Below are positions 26,952 to 36,258 of a DNA stretch of 64,000 nt, piece by piece. Made by a program: the position numbers and the translations under genes. The notes under the pieces were generated by a model, which was given only the letters and a program-made list of their open reading frames with translations, ran no database searches and was not told the DNA's origin. Every line of letters begins with the position of its first letter. The stretch's first letter is position 1. This stretch comes from an uncultured Alphaproteobacteria bacterium (lineage in GTDB: Bacteria > Pseudomonadota > Alphaproteobacteria > RF32 > CAG-239), in the NCBI GenBank assembly GCA_944393695.1, contig CALYAY010000001.1, positions 62,001 to 126,000 on the forward strand. The letters run 5' to 3'.

Positions 26952-29217
26952 ATTTGTTTTCCGTACTGCTCTTCTGGGCTGCCTGTTATTTGCCTCTTCT
27001 TTTGCCCGGGCCGAAGAAGAACAGGCTTATGCCGGCCAGATTCTCAGCGAACCGGAAAAACAATCACCCAAAGCTGAAATAAAACCCCTAAACCTCACCG
27101 GCGTAATGTCAACACCCGCAAATGCCGGCGAAGAAACCGACACCTATTTCAGTGCCGACGAAATCATTAACAACGACAAGCTGAACACCGTCACCGCCGT
27201 CGGCAATGTCAACATCATCCGCAACGACATCACGGTCATTGCCGACAAAGTCGTTTACAACCGCGTAGATGATATTGTTACCGCCGTCGGCAATGTTATC
27301 CTCGTAGAAGGCGACGGCAACGTTGTTTTTTCTGACTACGTTCGTCTGGAAGACAAAATGTCGCGGGGCTCGATGGACAACGTAAAAGTTATCATGAACG
27401 ACGAGTCGCGCATTTCCGCAAAGCGTTTCCGGCGACTGGCACAAGATAACAAAGTAATGGATCAGGCTGTTTACACACCTTGTGACGTCTGCAGCGGTTC
27501 CGACCCCCTGTGGCAACTCAAAGCCCGCAAGGTCAAACATTACCCCGAAACCAAAAACATGGTTTACAATGACGCGGTTCTTGAGCTAAAAGGGGTTCCC
27601 GTATTTTACACCCCCTATTTTTCACACCCCGACCCGACGGTCAAACGCCGCTCCGGTTTTTTAATTCCCAACATCAGCAGCAACAATTATCTGGGAGAAA
27701 CCTTCACGCCAAAATATTTCTGGGCTATCGACGACCACCAGGACTTTTTGTTCACCCCGTCATTCACCACCGATCGCGGCATTTTATGGGGCGGAACCTA
27801 TAACGCTTACCTGCCCCGCGGCGAAATTTCGGCCGAAGGCACTTACCTCAAGGCGGAAACCCGTGACAACAAAGACAATTACAGCGAAGACAAACGCAAC
27901 CGCGGCAACCTGTTCTTAAAAGGGCGTTATGAAATAAACGATTACTGGGTAGCCGATACCGACATCAACTATGTTTCAGATCGTTATTATCTTAAAGATA
28001 TATCCCTGCCCCAAAAAGATAACACCTGGCTGACATCCACCGCTCGTTTGCAAGGTTTTGACAATCGCAATTATGCCAGCCTCGCCGCTTATTATTACAA
28101 ACTCGTAACTTACGTTGACCTGCCCCGGCAAGAAGAAAAACCCCTTGTCCTGCCGCTGTTTAACTATGAAAACATCAGCGACACCAATCAATACGGTGCC
28201 TATTGGCAAAATACCTTTGACTTTGCTTCGGTCTTCCGCGAAAACACCAACAGTGCCCAGCGCCTGACCATGATTAATGCCTGGAACCTGCCCTACACCA
28301 GCCCCTACGGTGAAAAATACAAACTGACGGCATCCCTGAAATCTGACTTGTACTATATCGACAGCTACTTAAACCCGCGCAATCAGGAATATACCGGAAC
28401 CGTTGCCCGCGTCTTTCCGCAAATCGGTTTGGAATGGCGCCTGCCTTTTGTACGTTCCGATGAAGATTCCCGCCAGATTATCGAACCGGTAATCGTCGCC
28501 GTCGCCGCTCCGAACGGCGGAAACAAAGTCGACAAAATTCCCAACGAAGACAGTCAGTACATAGAATTTGACGACACCAACATCCTCAATCTTGACCGCT
28601 ATGCCGGCTATGACCGCAACGACACCGGCAGCCGCATCAGTTACGGTATCAACTGGAGCGCTTACGACAACATCATGGGTCGTTCCTCTGCTTTTCTGGC
28701 TCAAAGTTACCGCTTCAAAAAAGACGAAGGCTTCGGCGAAAATCTTGACCAGAGCAGCTATTTCAGCGACTACGTCGGTCGCATCAACGCCGCCCCCAAC
28801 CAATACCTTGACTTAAACTATCGTTTTACTCTTGATAAAGACAATTTAAAACTTAAATATAGTGAATTAACCGCCAACGTCGGCCCCAGCAATCTGCTGC
28901 GTCTGTATGTTTCATACATCTACCTGAGAAACAACAAAAACGCCATCATTCAGGGTTACCAGGAAAGACAGGAACTCTACACCGCCTTGCACATGGGACT
29001 GACGCGCGATTGGACGGCCCGTATTTACAACCGCCAGGATTTATCCGACCTTGACAAATCCCTGGAATACGGCGGTTCAATAATTTACGAAGACGAATGC
29101 TTCAAATTCATTCTTGACATCCGCCGCTACAATTACAACAGCCCGGAATACGACAATGATTATGAATACACCGCCACCTTCGTCCTGAAAACCCTGGGTT
29201 CAATAGGTTCTGAATAA
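26941..29217 (+). CDS. lptD: LPS-assembly outer membrane protein LptD
   Basis: Outer-membrane beta-barrel (758 aa) that inserts LPS in the outer leaflet with LptE. A signal peptide ends near Ala24 (SSFARA). Residues about 60-150 form the OstA/LptA-like jellyroll (YFSADEIINNDKLNTVTAVG); the rest is the barrel with many aromatic, Asn- and Asp-rich strands. Cysteines (CDVC near 177 and one near the C-terminus, DECFKF) could form the disulfides of the family. GGAG lies within the end of lptF. surA follows 10 bp later. The gene shows that the organism makes a conventional LPS outer membrane. Confidence 0.94.
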   Translation: MNNKFVFRTALLGCLLFASSFARAEEEQAYAGQILSEPEKQSPKAEIKPLNLTGVMSTPANAGEETDTYFSADEIINNDKLNTVTAVGNVNIIRNDITVIADKVVYNRVDDIVTAVGNVILVEGDGNVVFSDYVRLEDKMSRGSMDNVKVIMNDESRISAKRFRRLAQDNKVMDQAVYTPCDVCSGSDPLWQLKARKVKHYPETKNMVYNDAVLELKGVPVFYTPYFSHPDPTVKRRSGFLIPNISSNNYLGETFTPKYFWAIDDHQDFLFTPSFTTDRGILWGGTYNAYLPRGEISAEGTYLKAETRDNKDNYSEDKRNRGNLFLKGRYEINDYWVADTDINYVSDRYYLKDISLPQKDNTWLTSTARLQGFDNRNYASLAAYYYKLVTYVDLPRQEEKPLVLPLFNYENISDTNQYGAYWQNTFDFASVFRENTNSAQRLTMINAWNLPYTSPYGEKYKLTASLKSDLYYIDSYLNPRNQEYTGTVARVFPQIGLEWRLPFVRSDEDSRQIIEPVIVAVAAPNGGNKVDKIPNEDSQYIEFDDTNILNLDRYAGYDRNDTGSRISYGINWSAYDNIMGRSSAFLAQSYRFKKDEGFGENLDQSSYFSDYVGRINAAPNQYLDLNYRFTLDKDNLKLKYSELTANVGPSNLLRLYVSYIYLRNNKNAIIQGYQERQELYTALHMGLTRDWTARIYNRQDLSDLDKSLEYGGSIIYEDECFKFILDIRRYNYNSPEYDNDYEYTATFVLKTLGSIGSE

Positions 29218-29227
29218 GAAAGGAAAA

Positions 29228-30301
29228 ATGATGAAAAAAATTATACTTGCCGCATTTTTATTCCTTGAAACAGTCACTCCGGCTCATGCCTTTGACTTCT
29301 CCTCCATTGACCCGCGCCTTTCTTCCGACCGGGATGAAAATGCCGTTGTTGAACCCCAGCCGCAAGCCTCCTCTGTTTTCCGCTCGCCTCAAAACCTGAC
29401 CCGCAGCGTTGAACACCCCAAAACACCGGCTGCAAAACCCATGCGCAACAGCTCCGTAAGAATTGTTGCCGTCGTCAACGGAGACATCATTTCCACCGAA
29501 GACATTGACAACCGCGTCAAAGCTTTCATCATGATAAATCAGATTCCGGTCAATGATGAAAACAAAGCCGTTATTTATCAGCGCGTTCTGACCTCGACGA
29601 TTGATGAAAAATTAAAAGTTCAGGATGCCGAAAAAAACGGTATCAACATTACAGAAAAAGAAGTAGACAACGCCATTGCCGGTTTTGAACAAACCAACAA
29701 AATTCCGACCGGAAAAATCAACTCGATTCTCAAACAATACGGCATCAGCGAAGAAGCTTTCCGCGAACAGATGAAATCCGACCTGGCCTGGATGCGTCTT
29801 GTCCGTCAAAAAGCCTTTGCCGGCGGCGGCATCACCGATAAAGATGTTCAAAAAGAACTGGCCGTGGCCAAAGCCGATTTTGCTTCTCCCAAATATCAGA
29901 TGTCGGAAATCTTCATCAGCAGCAAAAACGCCGCCCGGGCTTCTCAGCTCGCCGCCACTCTCAAAGACGACCCGCGTTTTGAATATTATGCTTTTCAGTT
30001 TTCCGAAAGCCCGACAGCTTCAAACGGCGGCAAGCTCGGATGGATAAACAAAGAGTCTTTGGCCCAGCCTCTGCAAAAAGCGCTTGAAAAGCTGAAACCC
30101 GGACAAATCTCCGCCCCCATACAGGTAGAAAACGGATATTACATCCTGCGGCTGGAACAAATCTACACCCCCGGCAGCAACACCCACATGCCCACCGAAG
30201 CCGACATCCGTCAGTTTTTGGAAAACCAAAAGCTTGATACTTTTGCCACTCAGTATATCCAGACCCTGCGGCAAAAAGCCGTTGTGGAATTCCGGGGCTA
30301 A
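29228..30301 (+). CDS. surA: SurA-like periplasmic chaperone / parvulin isomerase
   Basis: Periplasmic folding factor for outer-membrane proteins (357 aa). A signal peptide ends near AHA21. The SurA N-domain (about 75-190: IVAVVNGDIISTEDIDNRVK) is followed by a single PPIC domain (about 205-310: SEIFIS, FSESPTASNGGKLGWI, YYILRLEQI). E. coli SurA has two PPIC domains; alphaproteobacterial homologues often have one. AAAGGA precedes tandem ATGs. It lies downstream of its key client, lptD, in the same operon. Confidence 0.92.
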   Translation: MMKKIILAAFLFLETVTPAHAFDFSSIDPRLSSDRDENAVVEPQPQASSVFRSPQNLTRSVEHPKTPAAKPMRNSSVRIVAVVNGDIISTEDIDNRVKAFIMINQIPVNDENKAVIYQRVLTSTIDEKLKVQDAEKNGINITEKEVDNAIAGFEQTNKIPTGKINSILKQYGISEEAFREQMKSDLAWMRLVRQKAFAGGGITDKDVQKELAVAKADFASPKYQMSEIFISSKNAARASQLAATLKDDPRFEYYAFQFSESPTASNGGKLGWINKESLAQPLQKALEKLKPGQISAPIQVENGYYILRLEQIYTPGSNTHMPTEADIRQFLENQKLDTFATQYIQTLRQKAVVEFRG

Positions 30302-30307
30302 CCGTTC

Positions 30308-31165
30308 ATGACCTCCCTGCCCCTTTCTGAAATAATCGGCATGCTTCCCAGCTTGCGCCTCACCGTTGAAACCCACGGACTAATGGCTAAAAAGGCTCTG
30401 GGGCAGAATTTTTTGCTGGATGCTAACATTATCGACAAAATAATAAACCTCTCGCTCAGCGCCCAAAAAAAAGCCTCCTACGCTGACGATTATGTTTACG
30501 AAATCGGCCCTGGTCCGGGCGGACTGACCCGTGCCGTACTGAAACACGACCCCAAAAAACTGACCGTCATTGAAATGGACGAGCGCTGCATTGCGATTAT
30601 GGAAGAAATACAAAACAAAATCGGTTCCCGGCTCGAAATCATCAACCGGGACGCCCTGACCATCGACATTGCCGCCTTGGATTCGGCTCCCCGCCATATT
30701 GTAAGCAACCTGCCCTACAACATCTCCGTTCCTCTGCTCACCGGCTGGCTCAAAAACATAAACGCCTACCAAAGCCTTACCCTTATGTTTCAAAAGGAAG
30801 TGGCTGAACGTATCATGGCTCCGATAAACACCAAAGACTACGGCAGAATTTCAGTCCTTGCCCAACTCACCTGCAAAATCGAAAAACTATTCGACTTAAA
30901 CCCGAATTGTTTCACGCCCGCCCCAAAAGTCTGGTCCACGGTTTTGCTTTTCCGCCCGCTGACCTGTACACCTTCCCCGCAACAGCTCAAAAAAATCGAA
31001 CACCTGACCTCTCTGGCTTTCGGCCAGCGTCGCAAAATGATTCGTCAAAGCCTGAAACAAATCCCCGCTCTTGCCGAAAAACTGAAAACACTCAATATTC
31101 CCGACACTTTACGCGCCGAACAACTCACCCCGCAGCAATACTTGCAGCTGGCTGACCTTATTTAG
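30308..31165 (+). CDS. rsmA: 16S rRNA dimethyladenosine transferase RsmA (KsgA)
   Basis: SAM-dependent enzyme that dimethylates A1518 and A1519 of 16S rRNA, a late check on 30S assembly (285 aa). KKALGQNFLLDANIIDKI opens the family core; EIGPGPGGLTRAVL binds SAM; NLPYNIS is the catalytic motif IV; RRKMIRQSLK is in the C-terminal RNA-binding domain. It begins 6 bp after surA. pdxA, which usually separates surA and rsmA in alphaproteobacteria, is missing. Confidence 0.96.
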   Translation: MTSLPLSEIIGMLPSLRLTVETHGLMAKKALGQNFLLDANIIDKIINLSLSAQKKASYADDYVYEIGPGPGGLTRAVLKHDPKKLTVIEMDERCIAIMEEIQNKIGSRLEIINRDALTIDIAALDSAPRHIVSNLPYNISVPLLTGWLKNINAYQSLTLMFQKEVAERIMAPINTKDYGRISVLAQLTCKIEKLFDLNPNCFTPAPKVWSTVLLFRPLTCTPSPQQLKKIEHLTSLAFGQRRKMIRQSLKQIPALAEKLKTLNIPDTLRAEQLTPQQYLQLADLI

Positions 31166-31271
31166 AAAAATTTTGTCAATTTACAAAAAAAACACTTGCA
31201 CAATTCCCGATATTATGCTAGTTTACCCTCGTTTTAATTATTTTTATGTTCAATTTTTTAAATATTTTTTT

Positions 31272-32030
31272 ATGAATACAAAACTTTCCGAGCTCGTAGC
31301 TCAGTATCAAAAAGCAAATGAAGGAAAAGAAGCCAGCATCGCAGTCATCAAGAAAAAAGAACTGCTTGACACTTTGTCTCCCATGGTTGGCAAAGAAAAC
31401 GCCCGCAAAATCTATGACCTGCGCCGTGCAATTCTTTTGTCCGAATTGGAAGACACGGTAAAAGAGTTTCCCATTCTGCACAAAAAACAGGTTATCCGCC
31501 TGTTTGAGAAATGCGCCTGCGTCCGAAAAGAAGACAGCATTGACGGCGGTCGCATGATGCGTCCAACGCTCATCTCGCTTGTTGAAAAACTTGAGGCTTA
31601 CACCGGCCGCAAGATTACGCAGGACAATGATGCACCTCTCCGTTATCTGGAAGATGCCTGTGACCCGGGCGAAACCATCACCATTGAGGACATCGCCGAT
31701 TACTTTTCAGAGCGGAAAGAAAGGAAAATTTCCAAACTGATTGCACGCAGCTGCCAGCCTTTCACGGAAATGTGGAAAAAGAAACAACGGCAAAACTCCC
31801 GCAACGTCATCAAAAAATACCTGGCGGATTCTTGCGGAGTAAAACCCGAACAGCTCAACGAAACTGAAAAAGTTCTCGTTTTGCACCCGGCCGATATTCC
31901 TTACGGAAATGATGATTATTTTGTGGTCATCTTTTGGCTGGAGGACAGGTTCAAAAAAATTCTGCCCAAGAGTTTCGACTGCAACACCCGCACCGTGGGT
32001 GAGTTAATTGACTTTTTTGCCGCCAATTAA
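31272..32030 (+). CDS. Unknown protein with degenerate ACP-like C-terminus
   Basis: A 252-residue soluble protein that I do not recognise. Residues 1-175 are charged and helical with no motif I can name. Residues about 178-250 line up with acyl carrier protein: VIKKYLADSCGVKPEQL matches the helix I region, YFVVIFWLEDRFKKILP matches the ACP helix II/III region, and TVGELIDFF matches TVQAAIDYI. The DSL serine that carries phosphopantetheine is absent (the region reads ADIPYGND), so it would not be an acyl carrier. I chose the ATG at 31272; the longer frame from 31173 adds an unlikely hydrophobic leader. It is closed by a terminator. Confidence 0.65.
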   Translation: MNTKLSELVAQYQKANEGKEASIAVIKKKELLDTLSPMVGKENARKIYDLRRAILLSELEDTVKEFPILHKKQVIRLFEKCACVRKEDSIDGGRMMRPTLISLVEKLEAYTGRKITQDNDAPLRYLEDACDPGETITIEDIADYFSERKERKISKLIARSCQPFTEMWKKKQRQNSRNVIKKYLADSCGVKPEQLNETEKVLVLHPADIPYGNDDYFVVIFWLEDRFKKILPKSFDCNTRTVGELIDFFAAN

Positions 32031-32048
32031 CAATTAAAAAAACTTAAC

Positions 32049-32080
32049 AAAAAAGGAGGATTTTATATCCCCCTTTTTTT
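32049..32080 (+). terminator. Rho-independent terminator
   Basis: AAAAAGGAGGAT paired with ATCCCCCTTTTT (one A-C mismatch) and a T8 tail, between the convergent genes ending at 32030 and 32083. Confidence 0.75.
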
Positions 32081-32082
32081 TG

Positions 32083-33312
32083 TTATTGACACAAACCCGA
32101 TTCCAAAAGCTTCTTTTTCAATTCTTTGTCTGCCGCCCGGGTTAATTCATTGCTTCTCGGCGCCGCATACTGAATCTTTCCGTTACCCAGATCTTCCTGC
32201 CGAACACCGTACTGCCGGATTAAATCCTTATACGGCTCCAGAAAATCCTCCACATAATATAACGGCAGCAGACAAACCCGGCTGTAATCTTCTTCATCTC
32301 CGTCATCCGCTTTCAGCTTATTCAAAAACCGGACCTCGCAATTCTTCCCATCAAAAGCCAACGACATCCCCGTCGTTATCTTCATCCCGTTATCACTCCT
32401 CATTTTCTGCCGGTTATTATGCTCCTTACCCAGATTTTGACAATTGGCCAGTTCAAACATCAGCCCTTCATCGTCATATTCCGGATTATACCGGGTAATT
32501 TTCCTGTCACGGATTAAAGCCTGAATATCTCCGATTCCCTTTATCTTTTCCAACTCACTCCGCGGCACGGATAATTCAAAATTCCCGTAGCGAAGATAAC
32601 AATTCTCAAAATCCCCGCCGACAATTGTCGTCTCCGTCTTAAACATCAAAAAGTTTTTACTCTCGCTCGCCGGCCGGCAGTTTTTCAGATTTTCCAAAAA
32701 ACCGTCCGAAAAATTATTCATTTTTGCCTGCAGGGCGTTCACTTCTTCTGCTTCCGGCTGTTTTTCTTCAGTTTCACAGGCCGTTGCTTTTATTTTGTTC
32801 CATGTCACGTTAAAACGCGAATCCGTCATTGTCGTCTGCACCGGCTGTTTGGAAACTTTGCCGTCCGCCGTCGTCACTGTTGAAAAAGTCTCAAAACTTT
32901 CCGTCACCGGCTGCGTCGAACGATCAAGCATCGCCTCATAAATTTCCTTTCTCTGCTTTTCCGAAACACTGCAATAATAAGTCGTGGACGACAATCCTTC
33001 CAGTTTGTTCGTCACCTCAAAGAAGCATTGCCCCTTGTCTTCGCCCTTAACATCAACGGTTATGCTCAAATCCGCCCCGCCCAAAAAAGCACCGGCTTTT
33101 TTTATATCCGGATTATTCGCGCTGAAATCCTCAAAATACGGCCGGCAGTTCAAAACCGCATCCAACAGCCCCTCGCTGAAATGATAAAGCGTTGCCTGCT
33201 GACTGGACACCTGCATATTTTTCCCATCAAAGGTAAAACTAAATCCCTGCGCAGCCGCCTGCCCGCACCACAAAAACATTCCCCAAACGATTATTGCCGC
33301 TGATTTTTTCAT
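32083..33312 (-). CDS. Secreted protein built of three divergent repeats
   Basis: A 409-residue protein with a Sec signal peptide (MKKSAAIIVWGMFLWCGQAAAQ); the function is unknown. The mature part seems to contain three copies of one module: FSEGLLDAVLNCRP with QCFFEVTN and YYCSV; FSDGFLENLKNCRP with NCYLRYGNFELSV; and a shorter LMFELANCQNL with NCEVRFLNKL and RVCLLPL. Each has a Cys after a short helix and further Cys residues in the following strands, suggesting an intradomain disulfide in the periplasm. No enzymatic motif is seen. It stands alone between two terminator-like or intergenic gaps. Confidence 0.72.
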   Translation of the reverse strand: MKKSAAIIVWGMFLWCGQAAAQGFSFTFDGKNMQVSSQQATLYHFSEGLLDAVLNCRPYFEDFSANNPDIKKAGAFLGGADLSITVDVKGEDKGQCFFEVTNKLEGLSSTTYYCSVSEKQRKEIYEAMLDRSTQPVTESFETFSTVTTADGKVSKQPVQTTMTDSRFNVTWNKIKATACETEEKQPEAEEVNALQAKMNNFSDGFLENLKNCRPASESKNFLMFKTETTIVGGDFENCYLRYGNFELSVPRSELEKIKGIGDIQALIRDRKITRYNPEYDDEGLMFELANCQNLGKEHNNRQKMRSDNGMKITTGMSLAFDGKNCEVRFLNKLKADDGDEEDYSRVCLLPLYYVEDFLEPYKDLIRQYGVRQEDLGNGKIQYAAPRSNELTRAADKELKKKLLESGLCQ

Positions 33313-33375
33313 TTTTCCTTCCTCCCGGTAACTCTGATTTAATACCCAGCATAAGAGGAAAAACTTAATTTTAGC

Positions 33376-34011
33376 CTAAAGCCTCTTGTCTTCCGAATGA
33401 CAAAAACCGCTTATCGGACATTTTTCGCATTCCGGTTTTTGTGCCTTACAAATATAGCGGCCGAACAAAACCAGCCAGTGATTTGCCTTTTTCACATATT
33501 CTTCCGGCAAAACCGCCATCAAATCTTTTTCCACTTCCAACGGCGTCTTTCCCTGGCTGAAATCCAGCCGGTGTGCCAACCGCATAACATGCGTATCAAC
33601 CGCCAACGCCGCCTCGCCAAACCACACGTTAAGCACCACATTTGCCGTTTTACGCCCCACACCGGCCAAACTTTCCAATGCCTGACGGTCATGAGGCACT
33701 TCGCCGTCATATTTTTCCGCCAGCTCCCGGCTGAGCAGCATAATATTCTTGGCCTTATTGTTATACAAACCAATGGTTTTGATATAACTTTTCAGTTTTT
33801 CCTCTCCCAGTGCCAACATTTTTTGCGGTGTATCGGCCAGCTTGAACAATTCTTCCGTCGCCCGGTTAACTCCCTTGTCAGTCGTCTGAGCCGAAAGCAC
33901 CACCGCCACCAGCAAAGTATAGGCATTATGAAAATTCAGCTCGCACTGCGGATTCGGATTGAGCCTGTCAAAAACTTCCATAATTTGCAAAATTTCGCTT
34001 TCCGGACGCAT
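33376..34011 (-). CDS. nth: Endonuclease III
   Basis: Bifunctional DNA glycosylase/AP lyase for oxidised pyrimidines (211 aa). The helix-hairpin-helix LAGVGRKTANVVLN carries the catalytic Lys; the catalytic Asp is in AVDTHVMRLAHRL; the C-terminal 4Fe-4S cluster has the spacing C-X6-C-X2-C-X5-C (CKAQKPECEKCPISGFC). The start ATG shares one base with the tsaD stop (TGATG), indicating translational coupling. Confidence 0.96.
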   Translation of the reverse strand: MRPESEILQIMEVFDRLNPNPQCELNFHNAYTLLVAVVLSAQTTDKGVNRATEELFKLADTPQKMLALGEEKLKSYIKTIGLYNNKAKNIMLLSRELAEKYDGEVPHDRQALESLAGVGRKTANVVLNVWFGEAALAVDTHVMRLAHRLDFSQGKTPLEVEKDLMAVLPEEYVKKANHWLVLFGRYICKAQKPECEKCPISGFCHSEDKRL

Positions 34012-35087
34012 CAGGCTTTCACTCCTCCCGCTCCGGCTGCTTTCGGCGCATTTTCATCCAAAGGCCATCTCGGCCGCGGTTTAAAGTCCAGATCATCAAC
34101 CAGCCCTTTTTGAAAACGTTCCAACCCGGCCCAGGCAATCATCACCCCGTTATCCGTGCAAAACCTCACCGGCGGCGCGGCAAAAGTCAGCCGGTAAGCC
34201 TTCGCCAACCGTTCCAGAGCCCCGCGTAAATACGTATTTGCCGCCACTCCTCCGGCCACAACCAACTCCTGCCCCTCCGGATAATGCGTCTTAAAATACT
34301 TAATTGCCTTCTCCAACTTGATAAGCAGACATTCTGTCGCTGTTTTCTGAAAACAGGCACAGACATCGGCCAAATCCTGCTTGGGCAAAATGGCATGTTC
34401 CACTTTTCCGTCCGGAGAATACGATTCGATAATCTTTCTCACCGCCGTTTTTAACCCCGAAAAAGACAAATTCAAATCACCTGACCCTTGCAGCGGGTGC
34501 GGCAGACTAAAACGGTTTTCATTTCCCGTTTCTGCCATTTTCTCAATCATCGGCCCGCCGGGATACCCCAGATTTAACATCTTGGCCACCTTGTCAAACG
34601 CCTCTCCCGCCGCATCGTCGATTGTCGTTCCCAGACGCTCATAATCACCCACGCCCTTCACCACCAAAATCTGACAATGCCCGCCCGAAACCAGCAGCAA
34701 CAGATAAGGATACGACACACCTGCGGTCAGTCTGGCCGTCAGGGCATGCCCCTCCAGATGATTTACCGCCACAAAAGGCTTGTTCAAAGCCAGCGCCAGC
34801 GCCTTGGCTGCCATAACCCCGACCGTAACCCCGCCGATAAGCCCCGGCCCCGCCGCAGCCGCAATAGCATCCAGTTCTTCCGGTTTAACCCCGGCTTTTT
34901 TCAGCGTCTTCTCGATAATATCGTCAATATGCTCCAGATGAGCTCGGGCGGCAATCTCCGGAACCACACCGCCATATGCCTTGTGTTCTTCCTGAGACAA
35001 CACCGTTTCGCCCAAAATCTCACGTTGATCATTAACCACTGCCGCAGCAGTCTCATCGCAGCTGCTCTCAATTCCCAAAACTATCAT
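34011..35087 (-). CDS. tsaD: tRNA threonylcarbamoyladenosine transferase TsaD
   Basis: Catalytic subunit that attaches threonylcarbamoyl to A37 of ANN-decoding tRNAs (358 aa), working with TsaB and TsaE. MIVLGIESSCDETAAAVV opens the ASKHA fold; the metal-binding HxExH is HLEGH in VNHLEGHALTARL; GGVAANTYLR and TDNGVMIAWAG follow. tsaE is at 60.9 kb. It is divergent from a Mic60-like gene; in other alphaproteobacteria hemC and hemD usually lie in that gap. Confidence 0.96.
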   Translation of the reverse strand: MIVLGIESSCDETAAAVVNDQREILGETVLSQEEHKAYGGVVPEIAARAHLEHIDDIIEKTLKKAGVKPEELDAIAAAAGPGLIGGVTVGVMAAKALALALNKPFVAVNHLEGHALTARLTAGVSYPYLLLLVSGGHCQILVVKGVGDYERLGTTIDDAAGEAFDKVAKMLNLGYPGGPMIEKMAETGNENRFSLPHPLQGSGDLNLSFSGLKTAVRKIIESYSPDGKVEHAILPKQDLADVCACFQKTATECLLIKLEKAIKYFKTHYPEGQELVVAGGVAANTYLRGALERLAKAYRLTFAAPPVRFCTDNGVMIAWAGLERFQKGLVDDLDFKPRPRWPLDENAPKAAGAGGVKA

Positions 35088-35188
35088 AGGTATATTCCAA
35101 ATAACTTATTGCAGTTTTTTCATAATTATTTATGATTATATACACTATAAAAACATTTATGCCAAGCACATTCATAAAGGATTTTAAA

Positions 35189-36244
35189 ATGGTAAAAAGC
35201 AAATCAGAACCAAAGACTGAAGAAATTTCTCCCGTTTCCGATCCTGCCCCCCGGCCCGCATCCGGCTACAAAAAATTCCTTGTCCGGCTCATTCTCTGGA
35301 TTATCTTTCTGGCCGTCATGCTTGGTCTTTGGTTAAATCCCGAAATCATTTACAATTCGGCTCAATACCTGAAAAACCAAACCGCTCCTCAAACCGAAGG
35401 AGCCGTCACTTTCAACAATCTGCAAACCCAGGTTGCCGAACTCCGCAACAAAGTCATGAACCTTGGTGCCGCCCTGCGCAATTCTCAGGCACTTCCGGCT
35501 GATGCCAAAGCTTTCTCTCAGATAAATCAAAGAATTAATACTTTTGAAAAACAGCAGCTTAACGCTCTTGAAAACAAAGCCGACAATGCCGCGCTCGTCA
35601 GCCTGACCGCCCGCCTGGATAAAATAGAACAGCGTCTCGACAACATGGCCAAAATCTCTGACCAGGGCGCCTTGATTCTCTCTGCCGCCATGATGATAAA
35701 AGACAGCGCCGCCCGTGGCCAGAATTATGCCTATGAAGCCGAACTTTTATCCCAGCTGGCCTCCAAAGAACCTGGCCTGACCGTCCCCGTTCAAAAGCTG
35801 GCCTCCTTTTCTTCACAACATATTCCAAACGAGAAACAATTGACTTCCTCCTTCCGCTCTGTTTTCAAAAAAATAGAAAAAACCGAAAAAGAAAAACTCG
35901 TTGACGGCAAAAACTGGAAACAGCGCCTGAATATGAAATTACAGGAATATGTTCAGATAAAACACACCAATCCTCAAAATTCCGAAGAATCATCCCCAAA
36001 AGAGCAAACAGATATTTTCGCTCTCGCCCTCAACGACGTTAATCAGGAAAAATTTGCTCAGGCCGTCAATCTGCTTACCCTTCCCGAAAACCAGTCCCGG
36101 GTTAATGCTTATCCGGAGCTTGTTGACTGGATATCCCAAGCCCGGACTCACATTGAGTTTCAACAGGCACTCAAGCAGATTTCAACCTATTCCCTGGCAC
36201 TGATGAAACTTAATTACATCAAAAAAGAACCGCTAACCGAATAA
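35189..36244 (+). CDS. Mic60/mitofilin-like inner-membrane protein
   Basis: A 351-residue protein with a cytoplasmic Pro/Glu-rich N-terminus (1-28), one transmembrane segment (about 30-49), a coiled-coil region (about 70-160) and a helical C-terminal domain (270-351). This architecture and the position next to tsaD match alphaproteobacterial Mic60, the ancestor of mitochondrial mitofilin, which shapes intracytoplasmic membrane and contacts the outer membrane. I chose the ATG at 35189 (AAAGG upstream), which removes 19 unlikely residues. Sequence identity in this family is low, so the call relies on architecture and context. The neighbouring hem genes of the usual operon are absent. Confidence 0.72.
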   Translation: MVKSKSEPKTEEISPVSDPAPRPASGYKKFLVRLILWIIFLAVMLGLWLNPEIIYNSAQYLKNQTAPQTEGAVTFNNLQTQVAELRNKVMNLGAALRNSQALPADAKAFSQINQRINTFEKQQLNALENKADNAALVSLTARLDKIEQRLDNMAKISDQGALILSAAMMIKDSAARGQNYAYEAELLSQLASKEPGLTVPVQKLASFSSQHIPNEKQLTSSFRSVFKKIEKTEKEKLVDGKNWKQRLNMKLQEYVQIKHTNPQNSEESSPKEQTDIFALALNDVNQEKFAQAVNLLTLPENQSRVNAYPELVDWISQARTHIEFQQALKQISTYSLALMKLNYIKKEPLTE

Positions 36245-36258
36245 TCAAGAGGATAATT

